Source of the DNA: Hyperoodon ampullatus
Taxonomy: Eukaryota > Chordata > Mammalia > Artiodactyla > Ziphiidae
Assembly (NCBI GenBank): GCA_949752795.1
Contig: OX457074.1
Location: 3,733,527 to 3,797,526 of the forward strand
Direction of reading: 5' to 3'
Length of the DNA stretch: 64,000 nt
Shown in pieces: positions 1-11,744 of this stretch; the first letter of the stretch is position 1, and every line of letters begins with the position of its first letter. Both the position numbers and the translations under genes were made by a program. The notes below the pieces were generated by a model that saw nothing but the letters and a program-made list of their open reading frames with translations, did not search any database and was not told the DNA's origin.

Positions 1-1818
1 AGTACAGCTAGTGGTTAACACAGGGAATGTTAAATCGGGAATCCTTGCATTCTATGACCTGCAACAAGCTATGATACTTTCCAAATTCAGTAGGCAATGA
101 GACTTGTTTTAAAATGTTTTAAGATAGAGATTTTTAAATACAATAAAATATTTTAAAAACTGCAATATGCTAGGTTTTCATACAGTTGTTGGTAGCTTTA
201 AAAAATTGAGATTATCAAAATAGCATTCAGTGTTTTTTCATCGCTTTATTGCGTATCAGTTCTTTACTGTCATCCCTGTGCTTAATCAAGTAGACTTATG
301 AACACTTAATAAAACTCTCTTTGACTTTAGGGGGTATTTTGAATCCTTCTTAAATCATAAAGAGTACCAGCAGTGTTTGGACCAAGTGTCTTGTGATATT
401 GGCTCTATTCCATCTTGAGATGTGGCCACTCTCCTTTCCGTATTGAGATATATTTCACAATCATTAATAATGCATCAACCACATACCATTTCTAGAAATG
501 TTTTTTATTTATAGCTTGGCTCCTTCCTTCCCCATCTCCAATTGCCAAAGGAGCCTTCAGAGCCTCCTGCCCCGCTTTTACCCTCCTTCCCTTGTATCAG
601 AGGCATTGTCCTTTAGAAGACTTTCGGAGCACTGAGGACTACTCAGATCAGTCCTGCTCTTCCATGAATCAAAGCGTCTCCAAAGAGTACAGGGGAGTTT
701 CTCTTCATGAGGCTTTGAGAACACTGCCTTACAGCTGTCCTGAAAAGTAGGAGCCCTGGGATGCTGGTGAAGGTCTAGTTGCCTTCATCGTCAATGCAAA
801 CAAAGTATGACTGTATAATGCCACAGACTGAAAGAAAAATACACTGTTATGGGACTTTGAAATATTTTTATGTGTACAATTGATATTGAACATTTTATTC
901 TTTTTGCCAAGTGTCTTCATCTTTAAATATTCAGTCCTCATTGATAGTCATTTTCAACTGTGAATGTTAATCATTTTTACAGTTTTTATTTTCATTTTCA
1001 TCATGTAATATCAGACCATTGTTTATACGAGGTTGATTTACTTGAATTTTTCTCTCTTCCTCTACTCTCTGGACTTTCTTGACCTAGTTTCATGTATGAA
1101 CTCCTAACACATACACACACATACACACACACACACACACATTTTGGTAAACTGAAGAATATACACGGGTATGAAGAAAGTGAGGAAAGTGACAAATGCA
1201 TAGGAGTAATAAGTAAGGAGGAAACCATGCTAAGCCTGACTATTTTATAATCTTATTTTTATTGATTTTAAAATGCATTCTTTGCAGAAGCCTTTTTCCT
1301 TTGCTCTTTTGCCTGCTAAACTGAACAAGGGGAAACCAGTGGTAGTCAGAGTGTTAAACAGAGAGCAGACGGTAGAGATTTAGTAAATATTGCGGTGTCA
1401 GTTTTATTTCATTTATACAATTTATTTCATTGAGAAATATTGGGTAAAATAGATTTCCAAAACAAACGTTATGACTTATATTCTCCTAGGGTGAACCGAC
1501 TGCATTTCTCATAAGCTGAGGCTGCAGATCTCTTCAAAGGAAAAACTATGGGGGTTGATATCACGAACCTCCAGGTAGCTCTTAGGGTGCAGACTTTGAG
1601 AACGGGGGGACTAGAATGTATGAATAACATGGGATAGTTGTATAATAAAAACTTTAATCTCTGGCCACATTTTGGTTAAGTTAGGGAAATTTTTAATATT
1701 CAACTTTTTGACTGGAAGTTTGGTCTCTGCCAGATTACATAATTATCAATTTTAGGAGAATTGTTTTGAATTTAATAATTACATAATGCTTCAGAGAATG
1801 GTCATGATTTTTTTCATC
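1..1818. other. Unique AT-rich noncoding sequence
   Basis: No exon, RNA gene or recognisable young repeat was found. Open frames here are short and lack homology that I recognise. A (CA)n-rich stretch lies at about 1110-1140. The region ends at the left target-site duplication of the first SINE. Confidence 0.6.
1110..1140. repeat. (CA)n microsatellite
   Basis: An interrupted CA dinucleotide run with two CATA interruptions in its left half and a pure CA block at the right end. A small open frame on the minus strand reads through it as Cys-Val repeats and is not a gene. Confidence 0.9.
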
Positions 1819-1833
1819 TATTACTGTATTCTT

Positions 1834-2047
1834 TTTTTTTTTTTTTTTTTTTTTTGCGGTACGCGGGCCTCTCACTGTTGTGGCCTCTCCCGTTGCGGAT
1901 CACAGGCTCCGGATGCGCAGGCTCAGCGGCCATGGCTCACGGGCCCAGCCGCTCCGCGGCATATGGGATCCTCCCGGACCGGGGCACGAACCCGTATCCC
2001 CTGCATCGGCAGGCGGACTCTCAACCACTGCGCCACCAGGGAGGCCC
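1834..2047 (-). mobile_element. CHR-type tRNA-Glu SINE, short form
   Basis: Reads in reverse: a poly(T) run, then GCGGTACGCGGGCCTCTCAC, ending in the reverse of the SINE head (CCACTGCGCCACCAGGG). It is flanked by a perfect 15-bp target-site duplication, TATTACTGTATTCTT, at 1819-1833 and 2048-2062. The intact TSD, long pure tail and near-consensus body mark a young insertion. The three overlapping 70-100 aa open frames across it are SINE sequence. Confidence 0.95.
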
Positions 2048-2062
2048 TATTACTGTATTCTT

Positions 2063-3804
2063 CATCCTAATGTTCAGTACATCTGTCTTTATATATATAT
2101 TTAGTAAGTATTGGTACGGAAAGAAGAAAAACCTTTCTTATGGAGCTAAGAAATTAAAAAGAACTTGCCTATAAGTAGTGGAGCAAAATGGGAGACCCAG
2201 AAAGTAGTGTAGGTCACCTCTAATGAGTACAAACAGATGACTGCAGTCTCTACTGTTAGACATAATTCTGATTTAAGATCCAGTCATTTTGTCTGGCTTT
2301 AATTTTAATTATATTTTGTTAATTAAAAACGAGATAAGCCCAAGAAGAAGTTTCAGACTCTTTTCCTCTTCATTTCTTCACCAAGGACGAAGCTTATCAC
2401 CATCTGCCTCTCACTAGGTCCCTCTGCTATGATGACTTTAGCACTTGAAGGGGGAGTACTAGCCCATCCAGGGAGGAGCTTCTGGTTCATTTCAATATGT
2501 ATAGAAATTTCCATGAAAGGGAAAGAAGAAATCTCAACTGCTTACCCAAAGGAACAAGCAAAACGAAACATAACCTGAAGGTTTAAGAAAATTCAGGTCT
2601 CTTGAGGTCGTATCATAGATTTTTCAGACAATTACTGATGATGTTAGAATTATTTGCTTGCATTATTGAAGTTCACATTCTTATTGTTTTGAATTTATGG
2701 AATTTACTGGTATTTCTAGTGGACAGAAGAATAGGGGAACTCTTGTCACTTTAAGGATGTATGATACCAAGTTTAAGTAAATCTACTTAAAAGTGCAGAA
2801 GGAACTTTATGTCTTACATATAGTAGGCACTCAGTAAATATGAAAAAATGAATTAATGTTCCATGATCACCATCAGAAAGCTAGCATGTTGTCAGAATTC
2901 TCTAAAATAACAGTGATAATATAATGAAATGTGGATATAAGTAATTCTTGCTTTTATCTTTAATCATACAAATATGTAATGTGCACTTAGGGTTCAAACT
3001 GTTCGTGCACACCTGATTGCTTATACTGTGTATCAAGAAACTAGTTTAAAATTCTCAAAGCGTTTGTGTCTTACGTGGGACACATGAATTAGACAGTTAA
3101 ATCAGTATGTTCAGTAGCAGAAAATGTCAATTAATAATGTGCAAATTTTGTATATTCCCTTCTAGCTTTGTGATTAGGAATGAAAGTTACTTTACACAAT
3201 GTGCGTCATGAACTGAAGGGGGGAAAAAAAAGAAAAGAAAACATTTCCTGAAAGAAGTTTCTCTTACCAAAAGTTTTTCTAGTATTATTTTTATAGCCGA
3301 GTGAGAGAGAATTTACAGGGAGCTGAAATCATTGAAGCTAATTAGTTGAATGGCCCTATTATTTATCCAGGGACACGTAGTACAATAATTGCTATTGCAG
3401 GTTTGAAGCATCTCTGGGATATTAATTCCAGAGCTTTCATGTCATCTCAGTACAGTAAAACTTCCTAATGGCACCCTGAAGGTGCATAATCTCATTTTAA
3501 AACTACTTTTTCTTATTTTTTTCTGAAGGAACTGGCAGAATCTCCTTCCATAAAAGCTGAAAAAGGGGAAGAACTCATAATATTTTCCTCATAAGAAAGC
3601 AGTTATATTTTCTTATTATTTTTTTTTACTGTGTGACCTTTCCTACCTTCTGATGGGGTGTTTGCTATGGCACTTTATCAGAAGTTTATCTGAACTTGGC
3701 TCCTTTGCCTCCCTTTGGTGGCAGCCAACATATCTCTTGGTCTCTCATGGGGAGATAGGGAAGGTGTGAGGCAGCATTGGCCCTGGTCCCTTCCACAGTC
3801 ATTT
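2063..3804. other. Unique noncoding sequence
   Basis: AT-rich single-copy-looking DNA with no supported gene. At about 2815-2860 the phrase TAGTAGGCACTCAGTAAATA resembles the 3' end of an old MIR or L2 element. Nothing else was recognised. Confidence 0.55.
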
Positions 3805-3820
3805 AGAAGAAGAGGACTCG

Positions 3821-4229
3821 GGCTTCCCTGGTGGCGCAGTGGTTGAGAGTCTGCCTGCCAATGCAGGGGACACGGGTTCAAGCACTGGTCTGGGAGGATC
3901 CCACATGCCGCGTAGCGGCTGGGCCCGTGAGCCACAACTACTGAGCCTGCGCGTCTGGAGCCTGTGCTCCACAACAAGAGAGGCCCGTGCACCACGGGCC
4001 TCTAGTGATAGTGAGAGGCCCGCGCACCGCGATGAAGAGTGGCCCCCGCTTACCACAACTGGAGAAAGCCCTTGCACAGAAACGAAGACCCAACACAGCC
4101 ATAAATAAATAAATAAAGCAAACTGTCAACAAGTAAAAATGAATAAACACTATTAAAAAAAAAACAAACAAATGAACAACATTACAGCAGTATCACCTGC
4201 CTACCAAACAGTTAAAAAAAAAAAAAAAA
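3821..4229 (+). mobile_element. CHR-type SINE, long form, with a transduced 3' segment
   Basis: Begins GGCTTCCCTGGTGGCGCAGTGG. It continues through the long-form 3' body (GATGAAGAGTGGCCCCCGCTT, then CGAAGACCCAACACAGCC) to an (AAAT)n tail ending near 4118. About 95 bp of apparently unique DNA follows, then a pure poly(A) of about 17 nt. The whole unit is bounded by a perfect 16-bp TSD, AGAAGAAGAGGACTCG, at 3805-3820 and 4230-4245. The unique part is therefore inside the insertion. The copy also has a private insertion near 3985-4012 that forms a hairpin. Confidence 0.93.
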
Positions 4230-4245
4230 AGAAGAAGAGGACTCG

Positions 4246-4821
4246 TTACAGAACACAGCGGGGTCCCAGTTAGGTGGGGAGAGATGAGTCCAGCACCTAC
4301 GCCTAAGAGAAGTCTCCTGAAGCCATCTGAACCCATCCCTAATTTGGGTCCCCTTAGAGAAAACAACCACCATAATATGATCTCTATAAAATCACACCAA
4401 GAAATGCCACTTGTGTAATTTTAGAGGGAAATGAAGCCATTGCTCATAAAACTGCTAGCACCGTCTTGAGTCAAGAGCAGTGTTGGTTGTTTGGCAAACG
4501 TCCCACACTCATCTCTGGAAAACCATCTTAGTCCTTACATTTATCCTTCCTTCTTCCCTCTCCCTCCCCACAGTCTTTCGTTCTTGGCCTTGCCAGCTTG
4601 AAGACCCAAGTTCTGTCCCAGAAAAAATAGTACAGTCCTTAAAGTTTTTAGACTTAGACTCCTAAGAGTCCCATTGGACTCTCAGGAACCATATCATCCA
4701 TGCTTCAGCCTCAAGCCTCTCTTTTCTTCTCTGACCTTGTAAATCTCCAGAGAGGTAAAGATTCAGGGCCTTCCCTTTAGTGTTAGGACAACTCAGAACC
4801 TGAAACGTATCATGCTTACTT
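4246..4821. other. Unique noncoding sequence
   Basis: No gene or clear repeat recognised. A 61-aa open frame at 4480-4665 lacks recognisable features and is probably chance. Confidence 0.5.
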
Positions 4822-4833
4822 CAAGTTGCATTT

Positions 4834-4948
4834 TTTTCTTTTCTTTTCTTTTTTTAAATTTATTTTTGGCTCCATGGGGTCTTCGTTGCTGTGTGCGGGC
4901 TTTCTCTAGTTGCGGCGAGCGGGGACTACTCTTTGTTAGGGTGCGCAG
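4834..4948 (-). mobile_element. 5'-truncated long-form CHR SINE
   Basis: Only the 3' part of a long-form SINE is present, reversed: a T-rich tail, then GGCTCCATGGGGTCTTCGTT, then CTTTCTCTAGTTGCGGCGAG. The tRNA-related head is absent. A 12-bp TSD, CAAGTTGCATTT, lies at 4822-4833 and 4949-4960, so the truncation happened at insertion rather than by later deletion. Confidence 0.85.
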
Positions 4949-4960
4949 CAAGTTGCATTT

Positions 4961-5765
4961 CTTTAAGTGAGGAGTGACCAGGGTGATATGTCCCTACTGG
5001 GGACCAGAATGATGCCACTCAATTTGTGGTCTTAAAACCTAAGCAACAATTTGTACCCAGTTTTCAAGATCTGAAAGGCAAATACAACCCTTACCATGCC
5101 ATTAAACCACAGAGAAGTTCTATAGCATCTACTCCAGCAATAAAGCAGCAGAGACCTCCAGGGAAGCTGATACAATTAGGATAACTTGACTTAAGTGCAG
5201 TATGTAAATCAAAGTTCCTCCCTCATATTGGCTATGGTTGTAAGTGGCTGGATCTTTACACACACAGATATGTACCCTTGCACACACGTACTGTCTTAGA
5301 GCTTTGGTCATTTTATCATGATATCCTAATTTCTTTGTTAAAGTTTCCTTGACTTCCTTTAAATCCAATGTAAACTTATTTGAATAGCAGTTCTTCTATT
5401 CATTAAGGCCTTAAGTAGAATAAGACACAAAAATGATAATGCTCATTTTCATATTCCTTCTTTAAGAGTTTATTATAAGGATTGGTAGATTTTCCCATGA
5501 GTCAGTGGCTGTCTTTTCAGCTACATGTAAAAATACAGGCAAAGTAACAACTAGTTTGTGGCTTATATCAAACCCAGGGCAAGACGGCATATACCTATAG
5601 AGTTGCAATGGGGCCTCTGCTGTTGCTGAAAACAGTGCTGCCTCCTTATCTGACTCTTGGTCTTAAGAAGCGCTGCTGAGTGAGAAAACCAGGATTAAAA
5701 TCAAGGGTCCTGTCTTCCTGTCCTATATCAACTACACAAACCAACTAGGTCAATCATAAGTGCGT

Positions 5766-5796
<31 letters not shown>

Positions 5797-8344
5797 TTCT
5801 CTCTCTTCCATTCTCTCATATATATTATTTACTCAAGAGTCTGTGCCAACCCTTTGGGGGCTGTTAGAATCTATTTTATAGTTTGTTGGTCACTGACCTG
5901 ATGTCATAATCGCTTAGAAAGAATCATCACAGTTTTATCAGGTAAGAGCAGCTGCTGCACAGGCACAGTAAATTCTTGGGCTCAAAATCTGTGCAGTTAT
6001 TTTTTTTCCAGAAGAAGTGGTAAATGAATGCTTTATGAATGCAGTGAAAGACTGTGTGCTCTTATTTAGAATTTAGCAATGGTGTTTTGGAAGGGAAAAA
6101 TTACCAAGTATTCAGGGAAAGAGTCAAAAAGAGAATTTTGAAATTTTTACACAGTCCTACCCCATTTGACTTTGAAACCTTCCTAACTTCCCCTTGCTTG
6201 AGTTTGCAAAAAAAGCGGGTGGGGGGACACTATTTGTGCTTTTTGTGTGTGGCAGGAAGTGGGAAGGTGATACGGTGGAATTTCTAATATTTAATATTCT
6301 TTAGAAAATTCAAGCACATAGACAATTTCATGTTTTAATCAATTTTGTAGCTGGAATGTCTTTGAAAGCTCTTTTTTTTTAAACCAAGAAAATACAAACC
6401 AGATGTCTTAAATTACTAGGATGTCTATATCTTTTGGCCAAGATGGACTTTTAAAAGTCATTAAAGATAAATAAAAATTCATTTCCAGGCCAAGCTCCTT
6501 TGTATTAAAGTTTTGGGTTTTTAAAAATTTTCTCCTTGTCCCTTCCCAGTTATAAACTTCTGACAACAGGCTTTGCATAAAAATGCTGACTGACCCTTAA
6601 CTATAATAATGTGAATGGTGCTTCTTTCACTTTAATTTAACTTGATTTAAGTGAAAAGAATGTGGAATAAAAGAGGGTATACACTTGGAGGTGATTCTAT
6701 ATACTTGGTTTTAACCAACAGGCTTTATAAGTGTTCATTAAGAAACTACACTAGACATGTTTCCTGCTGCAGAATGGACTTTAACGGAAGAAATAAAGCT
6801 ATGACAATTCCGTTTTCACTTTGTTTCTCGTAAAGACAGTCAGGATCCAACATAAACAACAATTTACACCCAGCATTTATTCTGGAAATTACAGTATCGT
6901 GCAGTTAATGCACACAGATAAATAATGTTTTATGGGATTCTGTGGAGCCCTTTCAGGGTAGCGGATGTTTAACCGAATTAAAGGATTCTGAGAACTCAAA
7001 GCTCTCATTTTAAGCAGGTTTAAACAGTTAATATTACAAAACGCCAGCACAGAGGAGCTGGTCCAAATATATTTTTAATACACAGTTATTTTATTTTCAT
7101 GATTTCCCATTTTGGTTTTATTACAATTTGGCACCTTCTGTTGATACTAAGTCACTTGTCACCCAGGCCGTCTCCCTCAGGACTTTGCTTGCTTTATGGT
7201 GACATTTCTTAATCCACTTTTTAATCTCCTATATATCTGCAGGTGTGGAAATATCAGAAATGGAACTATAATTCCTGATAGATGGAGTTATATAACAGAG
7301 ATGATTATAAAAATACAGAATTGTGATCTTAAATAATAATACCACAAAACCATTTTTTTTTAAGGAGAAAATCACCTGTTTTGGCTACTTTCTGACTTTT
7401 CTGTTAGTGAAAGGGATCAGTTTAAAAAATCATCTCTTTCCAGGGCAGGAAAAAGAATATGGTTTATATTATAAACCATAATAGATTGTAACAGTTTGGA
7501 GTTGTTTTAATATAAAACATATTATAAAATTGTAATCAAGGAATGCTTTCGTGAGAAAAGGCAAGAGATATTTAAATGGAAGTGTGAATGAGGTGAGAGG
7601 CTCTGGATAGGATGCTTCAGGTAAAAAGCAACAGCTCCAACCAGCAAGCTGCAGAAAATGGTCCTCAGGCCCTGTCTTACCCTTCAGAGCTATAACAAAT
7701 CTATGTCATTTTCAAAAGATTGCTCCCTTTCCGTGCTATTAGGTCTACCTAGTCTCCTTTCTCACTCGCTTATGGGGCCTCTGTGCTCTCCCAGATAAGC
7801 AATATGTGTCAACAGTTATCAGTGAGCCATAATTTTTAGTAAAATTCAAATTGTGTTTTTTTTTTAATTTTACTGAAATTCTGTTTTTATAATATAACCT
7901 CAGGAAATAATGAAAAAGTTTTAATATTCTTGTTTCACTCATGTATTTTATACGAGGTACAATTTTCAATACTTTTATAGCATTAGTTTAGCTGTGGTTA
8001 AGGTTAAGTTGGCATTTCTATTCTAAATCACTTTTTTAGGCTTTTGAAACTTGACCTTTTAAATTCTAATGGGACTGAAGCTGAGAGAACTAGACCAAAT
8101 AAGTGTGATTAAACATACATAAAGCCATTAAAAACCTGCTATGGGGGCCAGCCCAACAGTCTAATAGAACTGTTTTGCATTGACAAGCTACCGTCTGTTG
8201 GAGGACCTCAAAGTATTTCCATTATTTAATTAAACATACTTAACTGTGGGATATATTGAGGCATATTGAAGTTACAGGATTTTATTTTAAAGGCCTTCTA
8301 GTGAACCCTTTGCATTGATAGAAACTCAATTTATCTTCAACTCA
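4961..8344. other. Unique noncoding sequence
   Basis: A 3.4-kb stretch without recognised genes or young repeats. It holds a (CT)n microsatellite at about 5767-5796 and a perfect 10-bp-arm palindrome at 7458-7480. It also has several long AT-rich blocks (6300-6530, 7240-7540). Conservation with other mammals could not be assessed. Confidence 0.55.
5767..5796. repeat. (CT)n microsatellite
   Basis: About 14 consecutive CT/TC units followed by an impure pyrimidine tract to about 5815. Confidence 0.9.
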
Positions 8345-8539
8345 AAATCCGCCCCCACCCCAGGCAGCCCTTCCCGACCACAACAATCTAAGGCAGTTTC
8401 TCCTTCTCTGACTGAGAACAAATGTTGTCTGCATCACTTATTCCAAATTTGTCTTTGCTGTCTTATATTACTATTGTATTGCTATAATCACATGGGATCC
8501 TTGGGGACAAGGATTATATCTTAAACTTCTTATTGCCTA

Positions 8540-8572
<33 letters not shown>

Positions 8573-8850
8573 TGTGGTACGCGGGCCTCTCACGGTTGCG
8601 GCCTCTCCCGTTGCGGAGCACAGGCTCCGGACGCGCAGGCCCAGCGGCCATGGCTCACGGGCCTAGCCGCTCCGCGGCACGTGGGATCTTCCCGGACTGG
8701 GGCACGAACCCGTATCCCCTGCATCGGCAGGCGGACTCTCAACCACTGCGCCACCAGGGAAGCCCTTGCCTACAGTTCTTAATGCAGTACCCTGTGCAGA
8801 GAAAACATTCAATAATTATTTGGTGGAGGATTGGCAAAACTAAAAACTAA
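8345..8850 (+). mobile_element. Old L2-like LINE 3' end, interrupted by a SINE
   Basis: The phrases CAGGCAGCCCTTCCCGACC and CTTGGGGACAAGGATTATAT, then TTAATGCAGTACCCTGTGCA and ATTCAATAATTATTTGG, follow the order of a typical L2 3' end. A CHR SINE at 8548-8765 splits it. Assignment is from remembered consensus only. Confidence 0.5.
8548..8765 (-). mobile_element. CHR-type SINE, short form
   Basis: A poly(T) of about 27 nt followed by the reversed short-form body, ending CCACCAGGGAAGCCC. A perfect 15-bp TSD, TTGCCTACAGTTCTT, lies at 8533-8547 and 8766-8780. It is near consensus and so young, and it sits inside an older L2-like fragment. Confidence 0.95.
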
Positions 8851-10079
8851 GAGAACTACTTGTTTTTCTGTAGACCATCATCCTTCCTGGAAGACAAATG
8901 GGTAAAATACAGCTAATCAGTCCTACACTAAGAGGTCTGTTCATTGGCCTCTTTCATCATTATGACCTATTTGCCTTAACAGAAATAGTATTGTTGATCA
9001 TTCAGTTGTTTATTTATTCAGCGATTTCTTGTCGAGTGCCTACAATGAAAGAACAAGATAGATGAGATTCCTGTCCTCGTGGGGTTTTACTTTCTATTGG
9101 GGAGACTAGTAATAAAGAAGTAAACCACTAAATAAAATAATTAGATTGTGATTAGTGTGATTAAGAAAATAAGCAGGGTATTGTAATAGAGATATGCCTT
9201 TCTTCCTTTGGGAAATTCATGAAGAGAAATTCCAGAAATAAAGTAGAATAAAGTTGCAAGATAGATGTATAGCTGCTATACATCACATATACATCTATGG
9301 CATATAGTTTGCACTTGACACCTCCGTCCTGAGTTTGTTGAAAAAAAAAAAAAGGATGGAAAGAGACATATAAAAGCACTTTGAAATTTTTTTAATGGTT
9401 CACACATTATTACTATTACTGTTGGCAGCTGGAAAAGTACACATGTAATGGTATTTAGTCAAACCTTGGTCAGCAACCAAAACTTTTATAGGGAAGGAAA
9501 GGAAGGTTACTCTTAAATCTTTGAGTAAAGAAAATGAGTGACAAAGAGAAACAAATCAGAAGTGTTGGGCTTAGTTTGCAAATTGGAGGCCCATAAAAAA
9601 GACAACATAAGACATGCTACGTGATATCAGCAGCTTCCTCTGATGACTACTACTCCCTAGCCTTTCTGTACCTCTTTGTGCTATTGCCTGAATTATCACA
9701 TATGTGCTTTCAAGGTGCTCAGTTAATAGATCTCTAGTTGTGTCATATATAGTTCTTCCCAATGGATTGCAACCCATCGGAAGGCAGGGTTTGTTCTCCT
9801 ACTTCTTTGGTAAATTATCAGCCCAAGACCTCCTGTGCATACCTTAGAGTGAAATGCGCATGAATGCTCAGAAACTTTTGTCAGGCAAGTGAATTAGTGT
9901 ATATGTATAAGATATAATGACACAATTTACACGAACTTTTCTGCAGACAGAGAAGTATTTATTTACTGTGCCCTGGAATTGATAGTTCTCTTCAGATAGC
10001 TGGAGTAGCAGGAATTTTGAGACCATGAGAGGTGAGTCAGTGCGAAGAAAAGGCTGTTCAACTCCTTCCTTTTAAGCGT
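8851..10079. other. Mostly unique noncoding DNA with an old repeat relic
   Basis: At about 9005-9180 the text (TTTATTCAGCGATTTCTTGTC, CCTGTCCTCGTGGGGTTTTA, GGGGAGACTAGTAATAAAG) resembles an ancient mammalian-wide L2-like repeat. The remainder shows no gene or recognised element. Confidence 0.45.
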
Positions 10080-10980
10080 TCATTCATACATTAATTCAAA
10101 TACTAAGTACCTCCTAGGTATAGGCTCTGTTCTAAGCCCTCTGGGGATAGAAATGGAGGTGTCAAAGGTACAGAGACATGGTGGGAGATAAGACATGTAC
10201 CCAAATAACTGCAATTCAAGAGGTTATGTGATAAGGCTTAGGTGCTGTAGCAACTCCAAGAAGACCAGGCAGGTTAAGATCAGAGGGATGAGGGGACTTT
10301 CCTGGTGGTGCAGTGGTTAAGAATCTGTGCTTCCGCTGCAGTGGGTGCAGGTTTGATCCCTGGTTGGGGGACTAAGATCCCACATGCTGCACGGCACCGC
10401 CAAAAAAGAAAAAAAAAAAAGATCAGAGTGATGAGGAGGAACAAGAGGCTCAGTGATTTGTTCTCAGAGATCTCTGCACAGTTAGGAGTCCCCAGTTGTA
10501 GTCTGAGCTGCAACTTGGCATCTTTAGGCAAATCATTTAACCTCTTCCAGCCCTAATAAAAGAAATTAGACCATTTGGTCTCTAAGCTCTTCTAGCTCTA
10601 AAACTCCATAATTCAGGAAGTAGCTGCATTTGAGTCAGGTCTTGGATGGATAGAAAAATAGAAAAGTCATCGTTTGAATGAGAGAAACTCTGAGTTGCTG
10701 TAATTTCAGTAGGTAGAGATGGGGGAGGATAAAAGTGGGAGTGGCGAACTTCAGAGTGAAGGGGCTACATCTACAAAGGTGTAGGGGTGGGACAATGCAG
10801 GATGTGCTCAGGAAACACCAAGTAGTCCAGTCTGTCAGGGGTTACTTACTTGTAGGAAGATGAAGAGAGAGAACTGTAAAGCAAATCAGCCAAATTTATG
10901 GAAAACCTTGAATGCCAGTCTGAGGCCTAATATTCAGCCTAGTTGAAGCTTTTTAAGCATGTAATCAATATCCTTTGCTT
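10080..10980. mobile_element. Old L2-like and MIR-like relics, interrupted by a SINE
   Basis: 10080-10240 carries the pattern TAGGCTCTGTTCTAAGCCCT then GGGGATAG. 10620-10980 carries the further L2-like text GAAAACCTTGAATGCCAGTC. 10480-10620 resembles MIR (TAGGCAAATCATTTAACCTC). All are diverged, and the assignments are from memory. Confidence 0.4.
10294..10419 (+). mobile_element. Older, shorter CHR-related SINE
   Basis: GGACTTTCCTGGTGGTGCAGTGG head, a B-box-like GGTTTGATCCC, then GACTAAGATCCCACATGCTG and an impure A tail. A 17-bp TSD with one mismatch lies at 10277-10293 and 10420-10436 (AAGATCAGAG, G or T, GATGAGG). The shorter body and the TSD mismatch suggest it is older than the other copies. 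Confidence 0.88.
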
Positions 10981-11505
10981 TAGATGCCATCCAGATGAAT
11001 AAATTACCTAGGCCTTCCATTTCATATTCAAGTTAACACTTACAATAGCTCCTACAATGTGCCATGTTCTGTTCTAAGTAATTTACATAGGTTAATTTAG
11101 TTTATCTTTGTAAAACCCCATGAGAAAGGGAATATGAAGGAAAATAATATAGATACAATGAAAGAAAAGATACTGAAATGGAATAAAATAGGAAAGCTAT
11201 GAAATTCAGTGTATAAGAAAGAAGTTTATGAGATGAACTTAAAATATCATTTTAAAATAGATTTCAGTGAAAATAAAGCAACAATTTAAAAGGGGGAGGG
11301 GGCTGTTATTGTACCCATTTTGGAGAACTGAGGCACAGAGAGATTAAGTAACTTTCCCAAGGTTACACAGCTAGTGAAGTGTCAGGACTGGGAGTCAAAC
11401 CCATTTGTTATAACTCTTATAGAAAACGTATTAGTGCTAGCTTCATTTTTCTCTCTTTAAGTTGCACAGTATCTGAGTTACCCAGAGCAGCCATTCTCAA
11501 AGCAT
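10981..11505. other. Noncoding DNA with a MIR relic
   Basis: At about 11300-11405 a diverged MIR core is legible (ACTGAGGCACAGAGAGATTA, CAAGGTTACACAGCTAGTGA). 11040-11110 also resembles a MIR-like end. Nothing else was recognised. Confidence 0.55.
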
Positions 11506-11520
11506 AATGAAGGCACTTTT

Positions 11521-11729
11521 TTTTTTTTTTTTTTTTTTGCGGTAGGCGGGCCTCTCACTGTTGTGGCCTCTCCCCCTGCGGAGCACAGGCTCCGGAGCAC
11601 AGGCTCAGCGGCCATGGCTCACGGGCCCAGCCGCTCCGCGGCATGTGGGATCCTCCCAGACCGGGGCACGAACCCGCGTCCCCTGCATCGGCAGGCGGAC
11701 TCTCAACCACTGCGCCACCAGGGAAGCCC
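11521..11729 (-). mobile_element. CHR-type SINE, short form
   Basis: Reversed short-form body after a poly(T). A perfect 15-bp TSD, AATGAAGGCACTTTT, lies at 11506-11520 and 11730-11744. A private change sits in the middle (CTCCGGAGCACAGGCTCAGC), where a nearby phrase has been duplicated in place of the usual GACGCGCAGG. Confidence 0.95.
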
Positions 11730-11744
11730 AATGAAGGCACTTTT

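Noticed and set aside
1854..2174. Recurring 60-120-codon frames over SINEs (for example those containing AQPLRG or SQPLRHQG) that look like a gene family
   Set aside because: Every one overlaps a CHR SINE. The similarity is between SINE copies, not proteins.
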